Origin: Gymnopilus junonius
Lineage: Eukaryota > Basidiomycota > Agaricomycetes > Agaricales > Galerinaceae
Length of the DNA: 64,000 bases
Assembly (NCBI GenBank): GCA_015501075.1
Contig: JADNYJ010000143.1
Location: 38,924 to 102,923 of the forward strand
Reading direction: 5' to 3'
The notes under the pieces: model-generated
Seen by the model: only the letters and a program-made list of their open reading frames with translations
Told to the model about the DNA's origin: nothing
Database searches by the model: none
Shown: positions 11,768 to 24,200 of the stretch, piece by piece
Numbering within the stretch: the first letter of the stretch is position 1
Layout of the letters: every line of letters starts with the position of its first letter
Translations under genes and position numbers: made by a program

Positions 11768-12744
11768 ATGGCAGACTCGTCAGAACGCTCCCCATCCCGA
11801 GGCCGTGAAACTTTCGTGAGTAACTCGGCTATACTTACCCCATGACTCGAACCAATTTACTCACCAACGCCTCCTTTTCCATACTTTCATCAGTCCACAG
11901 GTCGAGGTGGCATGGGCAACATCCGCCAGGCCTCTCTCTCCCGCGACGCACGACCCACAACCGGCCCAGACGACTTCTCCGTCACGCGTGGTCGGGAGCG
12001 CATGGCCAACCCAAACCAAGTACGTCACCTCATGTCCTTTGTCCCTTTCAAATACACGGACTAACGCAATTGCTTTTCTCTAGGTATTCTCAACCGGACG
12101 AGGCGGTGCAGGCAACCTCCGCTCTCCCTCGCGTGATCCCCAAGTCCAAGCTAGCCCTAAACTCGAAGCAGCCGAAAAAGAAGTGATCCGGGAATACGTC
12201 GCTTCACAAGAAAGTGCAATTGTGAGTTATACCCATATTCTTTCTTTTGTGATCATCTCTTGACCCCTCTTCCTTCCTTCCTTTCTTATAGCACTCAACA
12301 GGCCGCGGAGGACTAGGCAACATGAGCCGTTCTCGCTCTCGCGACCCTAGCACCCCAAGGTACTCAACAGGCCGCGGCGGAGCTGGGAATATCGTATCCG
12401 GCGATGTCGCCTTGATCGAGGCCAGAGAGGAAGAAGAAAGGCAACAATTCACCCGCCCTGATGAACTGTACGTCCTCTCTTTCTCTTTCTCTTCCTCATC
12501 CTCCTACTCTTCCAACTCCCTCTTCTCCCTCGCGTCCTCTTCCTCCCGTCTTCCCATCTTTCTAACCTCACCTCTCTTCCTCTCCTACAGACACTCAACC
12601 GGCCGAGGCGGATCTGCTAATATAACATCCACACACGAGCCTCCCGTCGAACATCCAACTCAAAACCTCACCTCTGGATCAACAGGCCGGGGTGGGCTGG
12701 GTAATCTTTCTAAAACGGGGTCACCGTCTCGACCGCGCGTTTGA
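11768..12744 (+). CDS. PAR32-family (DUF3602) protein with six STGRGGxGN repeats
   Basis: Five exons (11768-11815, 11894-12019, 12084-12221, 12292-12467, 12591-12744) give 213 residues. The protein carries six copies of the STGRGGxGN motif: at the starts of exons 2, 3, 4 and 5, in the middle of exon 4, and near the C-terminus. The fifth copy has SAN in place of xGN. This motif defines the fungal PAR32/DUF3602 family. In budding yeast Par32 is a phosphoprotein that acts downstream of TORC1 and restrains ammonium transporters; that role is known for yeast and only inferred here. The rest is Ser/Arg/Pro-rich and likely disordered, with SPSR/SRSRD phosphosite-like runs. It is intact, with all splice sites canonical. 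Confidence 0.9.
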
Positions 12745-14399
12745 AAGTTTGCTTTCTTAGCACCCCGTCTCGTCTCGTCCTTCTCCCTCAGTACCTACCG
12801 CGCAGCGCGTCCCCGCGTCTCTCGGGTTAACATTCCCATCCACCATCCGCCATTCACATTCACATTTGCGTTCCCATCCTCCTAAACACTACATCCTCAA
12901 TTCTCAAACGTGTAGGAATCAAATATCGGCTTCCGGTCGACTTGACGGGTTTCTTCCTCTTCTCCCTTCTTCTTTTCTTCTTCTTTCCACTCCAATGTAC
13001 AATTACTTGTAACACCATGCGGATCTATGTAGTATCTTCACTTTCACCTCTCTCCCTTGGTCGTTGTCTTCGACCTTCACCTTTCCATTGACCTTGATCA
13101 TCGCCTTCGGGCATCCCCTTCAACATTCACACTCGCCCCTCAAAAATTGATGGATTATGTACACGTAACATATCTCTTTTTCTCTCAGTACATACATGCA
13201 ACGCCCCCAGTTTCAGCGCGATCTAATTCAAATCAAATGATATTTGGCTGCTTTCATCCTCTTGCTTGCATTGCGTGGCGTTCAAGTTGGCTTGGCATTA
13301 AATTGAGTTTGGACTGAAATTTAAATTTATAGAGTGCAATACATAACGAAACGCGTAGGCTGCATATAATAAATAATATAACGAAGAACGGCTTGAACTA
13401 AATGCTCGAAGAGTCGATTATAGATTGTAATTATTCCCACCAGCGGCTGTGCACGGTCTTTGTGCCAGCGCGTCCCCAAGGACTCACAATGCTTTAGCAT
13501 CCATTGGGTGTTTCGTCTCATTACCATGCAGCATTATTTACGCGCGACCTACTCGACGCGTCTCCGAGAAACATCTCCTTTGTCTGCAGCAGAACGGCGT
13601 AATCCAACGTGAACCCCTGTCCAGTGCCCACATCGACTGGTGTATTATGAACCTATTACCTTTGCAGTTCTGTTGCACGCTCTTGGTTAGGGCGGCGCTT
13701 GGCGGAATTTTTTTGGAAGTGGAAGTGACTTCCGAACAGGTTGGTCGTTAGCATTTGCTATCTTTATCACTGAATCACCGAACCATGACATGAGAAATTG
13801 TCGATCTAAATTTGAGTCTTGACATTCTCTCAGAGTCGAGATTTTTTATTGTGCTAACGCGCAACCGATAGTGACAGAGTGCGATAATTGGACGGAGAAA
13901 TCTCAAGGTCTCACTGAGGTCATTGAGGGTACTCAAGGTCGGGGCCTTACTTCAAATAAAGCACGCGAGGGGACGAGGATCACAGAGTCTTTAGCACTTC
14001 AATCTTCTGGTGAGCAAGTGGAAGAACCACTGTGTTGAATACGTTTCGCCCTGACAGCGGGTGCTTCCGTTCATTTCACATTTATCACGGATGGGATAGG
14101 GACGATTTGTGAGCTTTACGTTTCCTTCTTCCTTCTTCCTTCTCTCACTCCTCTGGGACCTCAAGTCTAGGGCTCTCGTTCTCGACGATCTCTGTGCCTC
14201 TAGGATTTTGGGTTTGGTCTAAGAAGTGTTCACAGTTCGAAAGGAGGTGAAATCAGCTTTATCAATCCTGATCTTCAGAGCGCCAGTTTGATCTCTGCAG
14301 ATAATATCCCTCTCTGTCGAGGACTTCGATTCCCTACCTCTCCATCGCGGCACAACCAAGCGAAAAACCTCTTTCTAGGTCATTGCCGTAGGGATACCT
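12745..14399. other. Intergenic stretch
   Basis: The first 300 bp are CT-rich and look like the 3' UTR and terminator region of the PAR32-like gene. The remainder has no frame I can support. The end near 14100-14160 is CT-rich and precedes the next gene relic. Confidence 0.5.
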
Positions 14400-16151
14400 A
14401 TGGATGGTATGCTTTCAACGTTTACTTCTGCCGGGATGTATGCTCATTTACGTCCCTTAGACGAGACTCGCAGCGCAGTAGACTACGTCGTTAACAATGG
14501 AAGGTTACCGCATTTAGAAAATGTCGTTCATCAGGTTCTACGCTTAAATGGTTCACTGAGGGTACGCAGCTTGTGTATCAGGTGTCTCCTATACTTCGAG
14601 CCTGAACGCCTTTTAATTATTAGAGGAATTCGAGATTGCGGAACAATGCCGTCAACATGGAAGTTATACTGGACGCTTTTTTTCGTTGCGAAATTGTGTC
14701 TGAATTAAAACGTCGCCTTGGGTAATGATGCAACTCCCCAGTTGAAGAGAGATTCAGCTCAGCTTGGAAGGTACATAATGCTCCAGGAAAATCTTATGTT
14801 CGGGAATTAATAATGTTTTCAGCTGCCTTGCTGAAGTGGCGGAGTTCATAGTTGATGTTATCAACGAAAATGGCGTTGCTGGAAACACGTCAAAAGCCCT
14901 TAATTTTACTCGGAGACTGCAAGAGTTTGAAAAGTGTTTTGATGTGCGTAATCGTGATCTTCGTAGAATGCTTGTAATGATGGTGACATTTACGAGCAGA
15001 AAAAGTTTGAGAAGATCACCTATCCTGAAGATAACAACTATCGCCCTCTGACGGACCTCAGGAGGAGAATATCATGATAGGGTCGTTACAATGGACCAGA
15101 TGAGGATAGTTACTCTACTGATCCCCGTGGGCTGGACCACGATTCCTCAGGCGACGAACATGACTATTTTTCTGATACCGCTGGCCTGACCATCACTGGA
15201 GGCGAGTATGCATCTGTAGGTGGTGATGTTCACTATGACGACGGGTCCGTCATACCCCTACCAGGCCCACGAACGCCAAAAGACGTACTTCTTTTTCAGA
15301 AACCTCAAGAATTCTACTATCACTGATGGAAATTTCATGTCTGTTGGGGTAAGTATGTATGGAGCGCGTAGACCTGAGAACTCGAAACGCCAGGTTAATG
15401 CCGGTGTTCCACAGCAAGGGCCGTCTGCTGGATATAGCAACCTGAATGGTATTTAAATTTATGTGTTCATTCTCAAAGTGTACGGTTTATATATGTACGG
15501 ATAGGCCACATTTTTTTACCAGAAAATATTGTACAGATGAACACGTGGGGGTTGCAAAATCAAGAACCAGATCGAGGTCAGTAATTATTCTTTAGAATGG
15601 AAGTGATCATTCCCAACCGATTTGCAGAATATCTGCCTCCTTACGGCGGACAGTGTCAAGATAATAACAGAGCCGACTCAGAGTACACGGCGTCAGATAG
15701 GAATTGCCGATTCATAGTATCGTCTCCTGAAGTCAGTGAACCAGTAGATAATGCGCATCATGGACCTGGCGAAGCTAGTTCTCCTACCAATCATTCCAAT
15801 GGACGTACTTCCGATCAGGAAGAGGGATCCCTCTCCACCAACACCAACGACGGCGGGATTACATTGAATTATCCGCGTACATCTTCCATGCAAACTGTGT
15901 TTCCAGAGCTTCAAAATGAGATGAACGGTCAAGAACAAATGCCTCTTGTTACGCCATCGTCATCGTCATCATCTCCTCCATCTATTGCACATGTGGTTTC
16001 GTCGACTCTTGGTTCAGAGAATAATGATGCTTCGAAGAAAAAGAAAAGAAAATCATTGTTGAAAATGCCATTTAAATTTATAAAACGCAAGAATGGTAAA
16101 AATAGGGGTCGAATTCGAGAGACGGGTAGTTGGACGTCGGGCAGTTCGTAA
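14400..16151 (+). pseudogene. Paired-glycine-motif family member A, decayed
   Basis: This is the first of four related genes. It keeps the family's exon plan: a 7-nt first exon (ATGGATG), a helical exon ending near 14570, a helical exon near 14628-14770, NFTRRL and FEKCFD before 14942, two glycine motifs near 15168-15236 and 15297-15360, then a Ser/Thr/Pro linker and a Lys-rich end (KKKKRKSLLK). It has at least four lesions: an extra base in the T-run at 14677-14683, a TAA at 14706, tandem TGA-TAG at 15075-15080, and a one-base insertion between the two motifs near 15250-15300. The C-terminal 180 codons (15597-16151) are still open. No function is known; see the intact member at 31962. Confidence 0.65.
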
Positions 16152-16712
16152 CGAAAGTTTACGAGTAGATATATTCTCTAGTTAAACCTACAATAACTAT
16201 GCAAACCCTAAGCTTCCAGCTTACTGGAACCAAAAGCACCGTAAATTTTTACGGCGAGCTAGGACCACTGTTCTGCTAGGCCATGGTTTATCCTGGGATA
16301 GGATACAAAAATGTAACATTTTCGGCCAAAAGAATCACCGTTTCGGGTTACGGCCTTTACAGACTTGATTGTGGGTGCACTGCTTGTCCAAATTGATCAC
16401 AATGAGATAATAGGCTTTTGGCTTTTGATACGACTCCGCCACCAAGCTGTGCATTTGTTTCTTCCCCCTCTCCCTTTAAATTGATGGCTTTTGAACAGTC
16501 CTACCTTCCTATTACTTTCCTTCACCCTGAGTTAATCTGGAAAGTTTGAATCGAGGCAAGTTCACCCTCAGCAACTCTCATTTTTGGGACACTAAGAAAT
16601 TTCGTATCACCATAGCTCTCTCTCCGGAAGCTCACTTCCTCGCCTCTTTTCTCCACAGCTGGCGAAAGATATACATTTGACCAAGTTGTAAGAACTTACT
16701 ATTGAGGAAACT
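16152..16712. other. Intergenic spacer between family members A and B
   Basis: No gene seen. A CT-rich tract at about 16450-16530 may be the promoter of member B. A minus-strand open frame over 16632-16994 is an antisense shadow of member B. Confidence 0.5.
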
Positions 16713-18388
16713 ATGGATGGTCTGTGCTTTCATGCTATCTGTACCCGAGATTTGTGTCATTGACGTTCTCATCTTAGACGATACACGTTGTGCAATCGAG
16801 TATATTGGGAAGAATATGGGGTCTTTTTTCCATTTAGAAAATGTAATTGAACAAACTGTCCAGTTAGATGAAATCATGTGGGTACGTAGCTTATCCATTA
16901 GCTGCCGTGACAACCTGTCTGAATATATCTGATGATTATAGAAAAATGCATGTTTATCGGATAGCGCCCACTTTATGGTCCCCAAGGAACTCATACTGGA
17001 TGCGTTATATGCTGCGAAACTGTGTCTGAACCAGAATATTTCCTTGCGATATGCGCTTCTCGACCAGTTGAAGGATGACTCACGTCAGCTTGGGCGGTAA
17101 GTGATTACTTGAAGAAATCATTTATTCACCTATAGGTATTGAACGGAATTTTCAGTTGTCTATCTGGTGTGGCGGGTGCTGTAACTGATGTTATTGCAAA
17201 TGAGGGTATTGCTGGGGACCTTCACGAAGTCTTCAATTTCACGCGGAGGCTAATGGAAATCGCGAAGCCATTTGATGTGCGTGATTATTTATACCATGGT
17301 GTTAATTCTGACGCCCCGACTTTAGATGAAGTTTGAAAAGATTGTATACCCTCAGGGCACTCCAACCACAGCCAATAACTACGATCAGCGATGTCAGCAG
17401 TACTACAATGCACCAGGTTGAGGAAATGGCCCTGCGGGTGCTAAGGACCATCACAAATCTTCTGAAAAGTCTATGAATATTTCTCCAATGGCGAGGGGCT
17501 GGGGATCAATGGCGGCAATTATTCTGTGGCAGGTGGCAATGTTTATTATGATGATGGTTCCATGATGCAATCTAACAGGCCCTCAAACGCGAGAACCATT
17601 TCGCTTTTTAGCAATCTCAAGAACAGTGTGATTACTGGTGGCAATTTTAAGTCTGCTGGTGGAAATGTGTATGGAGCGCCCAAACCTCGTCAACAGTTTT
17701 ACCCAGATAACTTTTGGAACGAGGGAACTGGTGCGCCACAGCCGACGCCGCCTGGTGGCTATCACCGTCAGACTCAGAATGGTATGTGAATTTGCTTATT
17801 TCCTTTCTCAAGGTGTACGTTCATATATATATGAATAGGTCAGAATTACACTATGGACAATACAGATACTCAGCGGTCCAGTCAGCGTGGGTGGGAAAGG
17901 GAGACAACTGACCGAGGTCAGCATTTCTGCTAAGCATTCGTCGAAACAAGAATAATCAGCGCTAATCAACCTTCCCCACTTTTCTAGACTACCCTCCTCC
18001 TTACTATGGACATCTTCAAGGCAGTAGCGCGTCTCAATTCACAGATTAAGATATACCGTCCATTAAAGTCATTGGGCCACAGGAATCTCATGATTCTAAA
18101 CCAGGCCTAAACCAAGTACCGATGGCTATGGGGTCTAATGAGCACGTTTCGTATTCAGCGCTCGAAGAACGGTCCGCCACAGCTAACTTCGGAAATGTCT
18201 CCTTGGAGTACCAACGTACATCCTCCTCGCACGCTACATCGATTCAATCCACTGCAGCGAGCCGACGAGATGAAGTTCCTCCGCCAACACCGTCCTCTGA
18301 CGGCTCGGCTTCTACTAGAAATGCAAAGAGCAAGAAGAAAACGTCAATATTCAGGATACGGTTTGGGAAGGGGAAGAAGGATGACTGA
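16713..18388 (+). pseudogene. Paired-glycine-motif family member B (one in-frame stop)
   Basis: Spliced from a 7-nt first exon (16713-16719) and exon 16778-16881, the model continues through a helical exon (KNACLSDSAH..LYAAKLCLN), an exon with GIAGDLHEVFNFTRRL, a 53-bp intron at about 17432-17484, and an exon with both glycine motifs: one near 17487-17553 (GINGGNYSVAGGNVY) and one near 17606-17676 (ITGGNFKSAGGNVYG). After further introns come PPPYYGH, EERSATANFGNVSLEY, PPPTPSS and a Lys-rich tail ending at 18388. A TAA at 18047-18049 interrupts the C-terminal linker in frame. The truncated form would keep both motifs but lose the basic tail. Either it is a recent nonsense allele or an intron removes the stop. 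It lies 0.55 kb from member A, so the two form a tandem pair. Confidence 0.6.
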
Positions 18389-18570
18389 AAGAGAGTCGAA
18401 AGACGGACAAAGGAATACCACAACTCGACGCGCCTTAGAAAGTTTCTGGACTTACTTACAAATAAGATCTCAATTAAGATTCGATACTGTACGCTCACTT
18501 GACTGTATTCGAGGCAAATGTTATGCCTGTATTATCCTACTTACACAACAAGTCAACGCATCCGACGAAG

Positions 18571-20022
18571 TCAACCTCCAAAACAACAATATCTTTCACA
18601 AATCCGACAAAGCCTCAGAAATCGCACCCTGTACCCCTTAGTCAAGCCAAGCATCTCTACCTCTTCTCTAAGTTCACTTTGCACAATTGGAGGCGCCCAC
18701 GGCATCATAAGGTCCAATGAGGTGATTGGCGTACACCCAGACGAGATGTTGTTGCGAAAATGGAGCATATTGAAGATCTCTTCCTGATCGTCTTCCGTGG
18801 CGAGTCCGAGAAAGGTGAGATGGGGAAGTAAGAGGCCGTTGGCGATGTTGGCGCGCGTTGGGTTTGGAATTTGGATGCCTGGAGGAAGGTTGAGTGACTT
18901 TAGATTCGGAAGCGCACTCAGAAGGTCTTCCAACTTGTTGCGGTCATGATGGAGACGATCCGGCCTGCTGTGGATGAGAGTTGTGTAGATAGGCAGGTCT
19001 GTTAAAATGAGCCTTTGCAACGTATCGGATGAATCTGAAAGCCATTGTTTATAGAAAGTCTCGTCCCATTCGAAAGGAAATATCCTGTCGGCCCATTCCA
19101 CTCCAAGAGCTGTAATGACGGGAAGGCGGAAGAAAAGGAGAAAACTGGGGTGATTGTTGGTGTCGACGAGTCGGAGTCGGAGTTTGGTTAAAGAACACAT
19201 GTTAATCGGGGCTGGAGGTTGATGCTGAAAGAGAGTCGACGATCCGGTGGGGAATACTACGTAAAACGACCCTTCCGTCAGAGATTCGCTAGCCTGAGTC
19301 ATGATTTCCAGGAATGTATCGGGAAGGATAATGGTCGTCCCCATGTCGATCCTCTTCATCAGAGACCAGGGTAAGTGGAGGCAAAGAGGAGGAAGGCCGA
19401 ACTTAATTTGACAGGTCGCGCTATGCGAGCGTTGATGTGAATCGACAGGTCTGAGTACAAATGTGTACCGCGAATGAACAGCAAAGGTGGAAGTGGGTCT
19501 ACCCCAGATATTGACAAAGGTAATGTCCACGTCTTCCAGTGACTGACGTACGGTTTCGGGCAGATGCAGGAGTAATCTTGAATGGTCCTCGTTTGAGAGA
19601 ACGCAGTCGAGGTGCCTGAGACGACGGACATTGGGAAGGATGATATCATTCAGTATGTCGATGGACCCCGCGCCATAAAGGAAATCGTGCAAGCGATGGT
19701 TGGTCAGATTATCCATGTGCTGATGGATGGTGGAGTTGAATCGGAGTGAGAGTTGGTCAGATTCATTGCGTCGAATCAAGGTTTCGAAGGCAGCGAGTTG
19801 TTGGTCGGGATCGGTGACGGGTCCCGGCAGAAAATTGAAGCAGGAACGATCCGAAAAGAGTGCGTCTGGAAGATCTCCAGAAGGATGATCGAGTACGGTC
19901 TGCACGTTGTTTTGTGATAGCGGAAAAGTAACTGAATCTGGGATGTCGAGAAATGTTGGAGACATGTCCGTAACGTTGACGTTTGGATGGCCAAGGGGAT
20001 GGAACAGACTGGGGATCGACAT
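18571..20022 (-). CDS. Leucine-rich (F-box-associated LRR-like) protein
   Basis: A single long frame reads left from the ATG at 20022 for about 483 residues. The same frame stays open up to 20214, but that part looks like leader with an intron acceptor just before 20022, so I prefer the inner start. The protein has irregular leucine-rich segments such as LPNVRRLRHLDCVL, LPWSLMKRIDMGTTIILP, LTKLRLRLVDT and LPNLKSLNLPPG. This is the pattern of the C-terminal part of Agaricomycete F-box/LRR proteins, although no F-box is seen at its N-terminus. It could act as a substrate-recognition part of an SCF ubiquitin ligase, by family only. The gene overlaps nothing and is convergent with family member B, ending 180 bp from it. 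Confidence 0.6.
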   Translation of the reverse strand: MSIPSLFHPLGHPNVNVTDMSPTFLDIPDSVTFPLSQNNVQTVLDHPSGDLPDALFSDRSCFNFLPGPVTDPDQQLAAFETLIRRNESDQLSLRFNSTIHQHMDNLTNHRLHDFLYGAGSIDILNDIILPNVRRLRHLDCVLSNEDHSRLLLHLPETVRQSLEDVDITFVNIWGRPTSTFAVHSRYTFVLRPVDSHQRSHSATCQIKFGLPPLCLHLPWSLMKRIDMGTTIILPDTFLEIMTQASESLTEGSFYVVFPTGSSTLFQHQPPAPINMCSLTKLRLRLVDTNNHPSFLLFFRLPVITALGVEWADRIFPFEWDETFYKQWLSDSSDTLQRLILTDLPIYTTLIHSRPDRLHHDRNKLEDLLSALPNLKSLNLPPGIQIPNPTRANIANGLLLPHLTFLGLATEDDQEEIFNMLHFRNNISSGCTPITSLDLMMPWAPPIVQSELREEVEMLGLTKGYRVRFLRLCRICERYCCFGG

Positions 20023-20418
20023 TCTACATGAAGTCAGAAAGAATGTCAGCTTAAGTTGAGAGGGTATGACAGCGCCGACAGACCTGGTAGAAACGATATG
20101 GACTTGGGGAAAAATTCTGGCGGGAGAAAAGTAGGAAAGAAAGTAAGCGAATTCAAAAATCCTCACCACTATATCTGAAAAAGTCTCTTTACGTTGAAGG
20201 CCTGCTCGAGGCATTTTGCTAGTCGAGGAATAGGACAGAGAGGGTCCGCCTCAGACCAGGTTCAGGGTATTTCCAGCATATCGGCCTCGATGTTTCCTTG
20301 GAACCAGATTCAAGGTCGCAGACACTGATTCGTAAGCGTCATCTTTGGAACTCTCAATGACTATTAGCATCACTCCACCCCTGCAGAGGAAGAAAAGATG
20401 ATTGAGCAATTTAACAGT

Positions 20419-21255
20419 CTACCAGGTCCAAAACCTAAACAAGACATCGCCGTCTTCCTTGACATATGCAGGTGACTGACGCGTGTCCTTCTGCGTGTTC
20501 AGAGATTCAATTGCCTTTGCGACATATATCTTCCACTCCACGAACTGTAAGACGGATCTGTGATTCGATGAACTTTGAGCATTAGAAAAATAGGCTTCCG
20601 CTGAGCTTAAAAATGGTTGGAATTGGCCAGGATGATTTTCTCCAAAGACCTCGTTGAGCCCCAGTAAAGTCTTCCATATCGCCCATCCCGCTAACTGCGC
20701 CATCAATAGAAAAAACGTGGCCTCGGCGTCCAGTTCTTTAACCGCACCTCCGATCAGAACCTTGATAAGAACGGATTTGGGGCTGTTCGCAGATCGGAAG
20801 ATGCTTGTGGTGAGATTGTCATCTCCAGTAAGAACTTTAACAAGCATTCAGTTATATTAATGGAAGCGGTCAGTTGAAGGGACACTTACTTTGTGATATT
20901 GGAGTTCTGAGAAGGCCTTTCTGGTCTCCTTTGTTGACGAATACGTGTCGTGTTGCTGTACGTGATGCAAAAAGGATACAGTAGGACCCGAGACAGGGAA
21001 GAGGAATAAATATCAGGTTGAGCATTTCAACAAACGAAGAGCGCAGATCCCGACAATAGTGAAATGAAAAGTATATATCCATTGGATTAGCTCAGAAAAA
21101 ATTCCCTCCCGGCCCAAAAAATCAGTCAAGAGGGACATGCCTGCACATTCACGTAAACGGAGTCTGGAGGTAGCCGCGTCAGGCGTCAGGCCTGCCTGAG
21201 TAAGAGGAGACGTCGCGACAGAGTCGGGTACAAGCACAGTGGATGGAAGCACCAT
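20419..21255 (-). CDS. Hypothetical protein, two open segments
   Basis: I do not recognise it. Reading left, a first segment (21255-21013) starts with an ATG and has an N-terminal Ser/Thr-rich region followed by SLLTDFLGREG. A frame covering 20900-21060 ends at a good donor (gtaagt near 20888). A third segment (about 20830-20419) is helical and Leu/Ala-rich (KELDAEATFFLLMAQLAG, NHPGQFQPFLSSAEAYFSNAQ) and ends at 20419. The joins between the first two segments are not clear. Length and composition suggest a real small soluble protein. Confidence 0.35.
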
Positions 21256-24200
21256 AGAACTGAAGAAAGGTCACACATCCAGTAGAAGAACAAAGATAAG
21301 TCATTACCAATAAAATTATGACAATATGACTGAGTCGTAGTGACTTCGAAGAGGGAAGAAACGGTCAGAAAGAGATCACAGCCATAGGCAAATAGGCGTC
21401 AACAAATTCTGCTACAAACTCTATTCTCCCAGTCAACGTTGTCAAACGTCCACAGCTTCTTCCTTTCGCCAAAACGTCGATCCTCCGTTTGAAGTTTTGC
21501 CAGAAAATTAGCCATTGCGGCTACCCACGTGTCCTTTCTTGCTGAGGAGCTGTGATAGTGAGCAAAATTTGCATACTTTACTCATCCAGGCCTGCTCACT
21601 ATGCATCTTCCAGCCGTGTAGAATGTTACCCAGATAGCGTTCAGGACTGGGGTAGGTCTCTTCTTCTTGTGCTGGCTGGGTCTCTAACTCTTAACTTCTT
21701 CTCCTTGAATTGACCCAGGGTTACGCCACACAACATGTAGGTCTTCACATCTGCAGCCTTCGTCAGCTCTACATTTTCTGAAATCCTTCCTTCATCTAGG
21801 GCGTTGTTGGTACGAGTGCCCAATTTGCGCCTTGGTAAGAAATTTGAACAACGCTCCCGTCTCACAGCCATCAAGGCCCCGATTTACCACTCTGCCAATC
21901 ATTCATCATTGTTCCGAGATTGAGACGCGATGGTTTTGGTGAGGTCTGAGGCCGTCTATAAGGCCGTGAGATGGGAGGTAGACTCGAACGTTGCTGTTGG
22001 TATGGGCAATCATATTCGTCTTCCATCACCATAATCGTTGACGACCTCTGTTAGTTCTATAAACTATGCGTCGTCAGATATTTGTTGTCGCTCTGGGGAT
22101 TCACGCTGTCTTGAGACGCGTTCACTTTAGGTGTGTGCCATCTTTGCTGTTTTCACCAGGAATGTTTTTTGATTTAGTTCAGTTATTTTCTTGCCCTTCT
22201 GTCAGGCTCATCTTCCTGCTTCAGCCGCGATCCGTCGGCTCCGCTCATATTAAATCAAAAATTAATCTTCGCCTCCCTCAAATTGATCCACCATGCCGAT
22301 GAGTGTTTTCTCAAATCAAAGGTTGATAGCTATAACATTTTTGTGCTAGTCCTTCGGCTTGACCGTCAGCTTCTTGTGGGTACCGCATTAGTCTATAATG
22401 ATATCGCCTTACGCTTGCTCCAGCATCTTTGTTTTTAAGAATGAGCCAAAACGGGGACATGTGGCGTATCTTCTTCCCTCTTAGTCAGTCATCTTGTTAT
22501 CTTTCATAGTGATGTCAAATGTCACCTGGATTTTCCACGTTGGACCGCTCGAGATCATAAGCAGAGGTGCGGGTTTATCCTTGTTTCCAGCATAACACGT
22601 TGATTGATCGGTAGCTCGTATCTAGTTTCCTTTGTCTTAGCCTAAACGTCGAAAGTTATATATGTCATTTTATCCTGTGTTGGACGCTGACGTATATGCT
22701 AATCAGGGTACTAACAGATTACTATTTCCTTACGGCAGGCCAAACTTATGCTCTTCCAGAGAGGAGCTGTCGCAGGATTTCTATATTGGGTCTTTTCTTT
22801 CCTCTTGACATTGTACGTCTGTTTAATTATTTTCTGATAGCTTGATTCGGCCATCAGTGGCGTGGTTTACACTTTTCGCAGTCGTGTTAATGTACCTGTG
22901 GATGCGTTGGTGGTAAAGTGATACGTTGAGGTGGTCCCCTCCGTGACTGTGCGATTAGAGTCATCTTCAACCTTGAAGAGCAACTCACGGTATGGACAAA
23001 TTTACCACTGCGCTATGTTATTCTGATTGTCTAACTAGGTTCTTACAAGATACTTGCTGGAGCTCCGCCTGCTCCGTGATATTTTGAGTCTCTTTCGTGC
23101 AAGGTGTCCCCTTCTCGAATCCAGCGCTCCTCTTGGTGAAGATATTACTAATTCTGCCATCTTGCCATTTTTACCAGTCATTATGGGATGCCATCGTGCT
23201 CCACCCATCGTTATCTGGGTGGCCTCTGACCAAGTTTTCCGCATTGGTGTGTTTGACTTCTATTCCATGGATGAGTGTAAACTGACGGCGGTTTTCCCAG
23301 TTTCAAGGTTTGTGACGGAATGCAACTTGCCGTTTTCAGTTCTGGTAATACGATGTAGTAAGTGCCTCCATGGTCTTTTCTGATGTATTCAGCAAGTAAA
23401 GTTACATACATTTATGACTCCTTCGATCTCGACCGCTGATGTCCCTTATCAGGTTGTGGCTAACACTTTATGCTGTCAATATTATGCTCAAGCGGAAGGC
23501 TCGTGTTCGGATCTTCTGCCCGCGAACCAGCAGACTGGGACGAAGTGGAGCTCGGACGTTTGTCCGGTTGAAGGGCGCGTAAGGCGTTATCGCCCAATGA
23601 GGTGCCTCATATTGTAACATAGCGTTGAAACCATCTACAAGTAAAAGACCGCCTTACTGTCATTTTTAGCTTTTGTGGTTAGTATTTGTATCCGCGATGT
23701 CGTTCGTTTTGAATTACATTGCCTGACATCTCTCCGACAAAGAAGGTGTATTTATTGGTATGAATTGTATGACAAATTCTTTGTATATTTCCATCAGATT
23801 TATCCAAAATTCTTACCCATACTTTGCCTGTGTCACAGGGCCAATGACTGAACGGAAAACGAAGTTTTTGGTTTTGGGGGCCTTCTAATCACTTAAGCTG
23901 GAGGAGATTTCGGAGCTGGTTCATTCGAGGTGCTAGTTTTGCAATGGGTGAGTTGCTATCCGTGTACTGCTTAAGATACTGCTCATTGAGGAATAAAGAA
24001 GACTTTGAGCCCGCTGTCATTCTAAGCGAATTACGAGAACATTAGGCCAAGTCCGGGAGAAGATCCCCTTGACATCGCCTTCATATCCTGAACACGATGC
24101 GCAGCTTTTTTGTTTCATCGCTTGTGCAAGCGGCCTTGCGTTACAGGTGAGGAATCGCTCCTGGCTTAGGTATAGTAATCATTTGGACCTACTTGATATT

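Noticed and set aside
18244..18498. Minus-strand ORF of 84 codons
   Set aside because: Shadow of the Lys/Ser-rich end of family member B.
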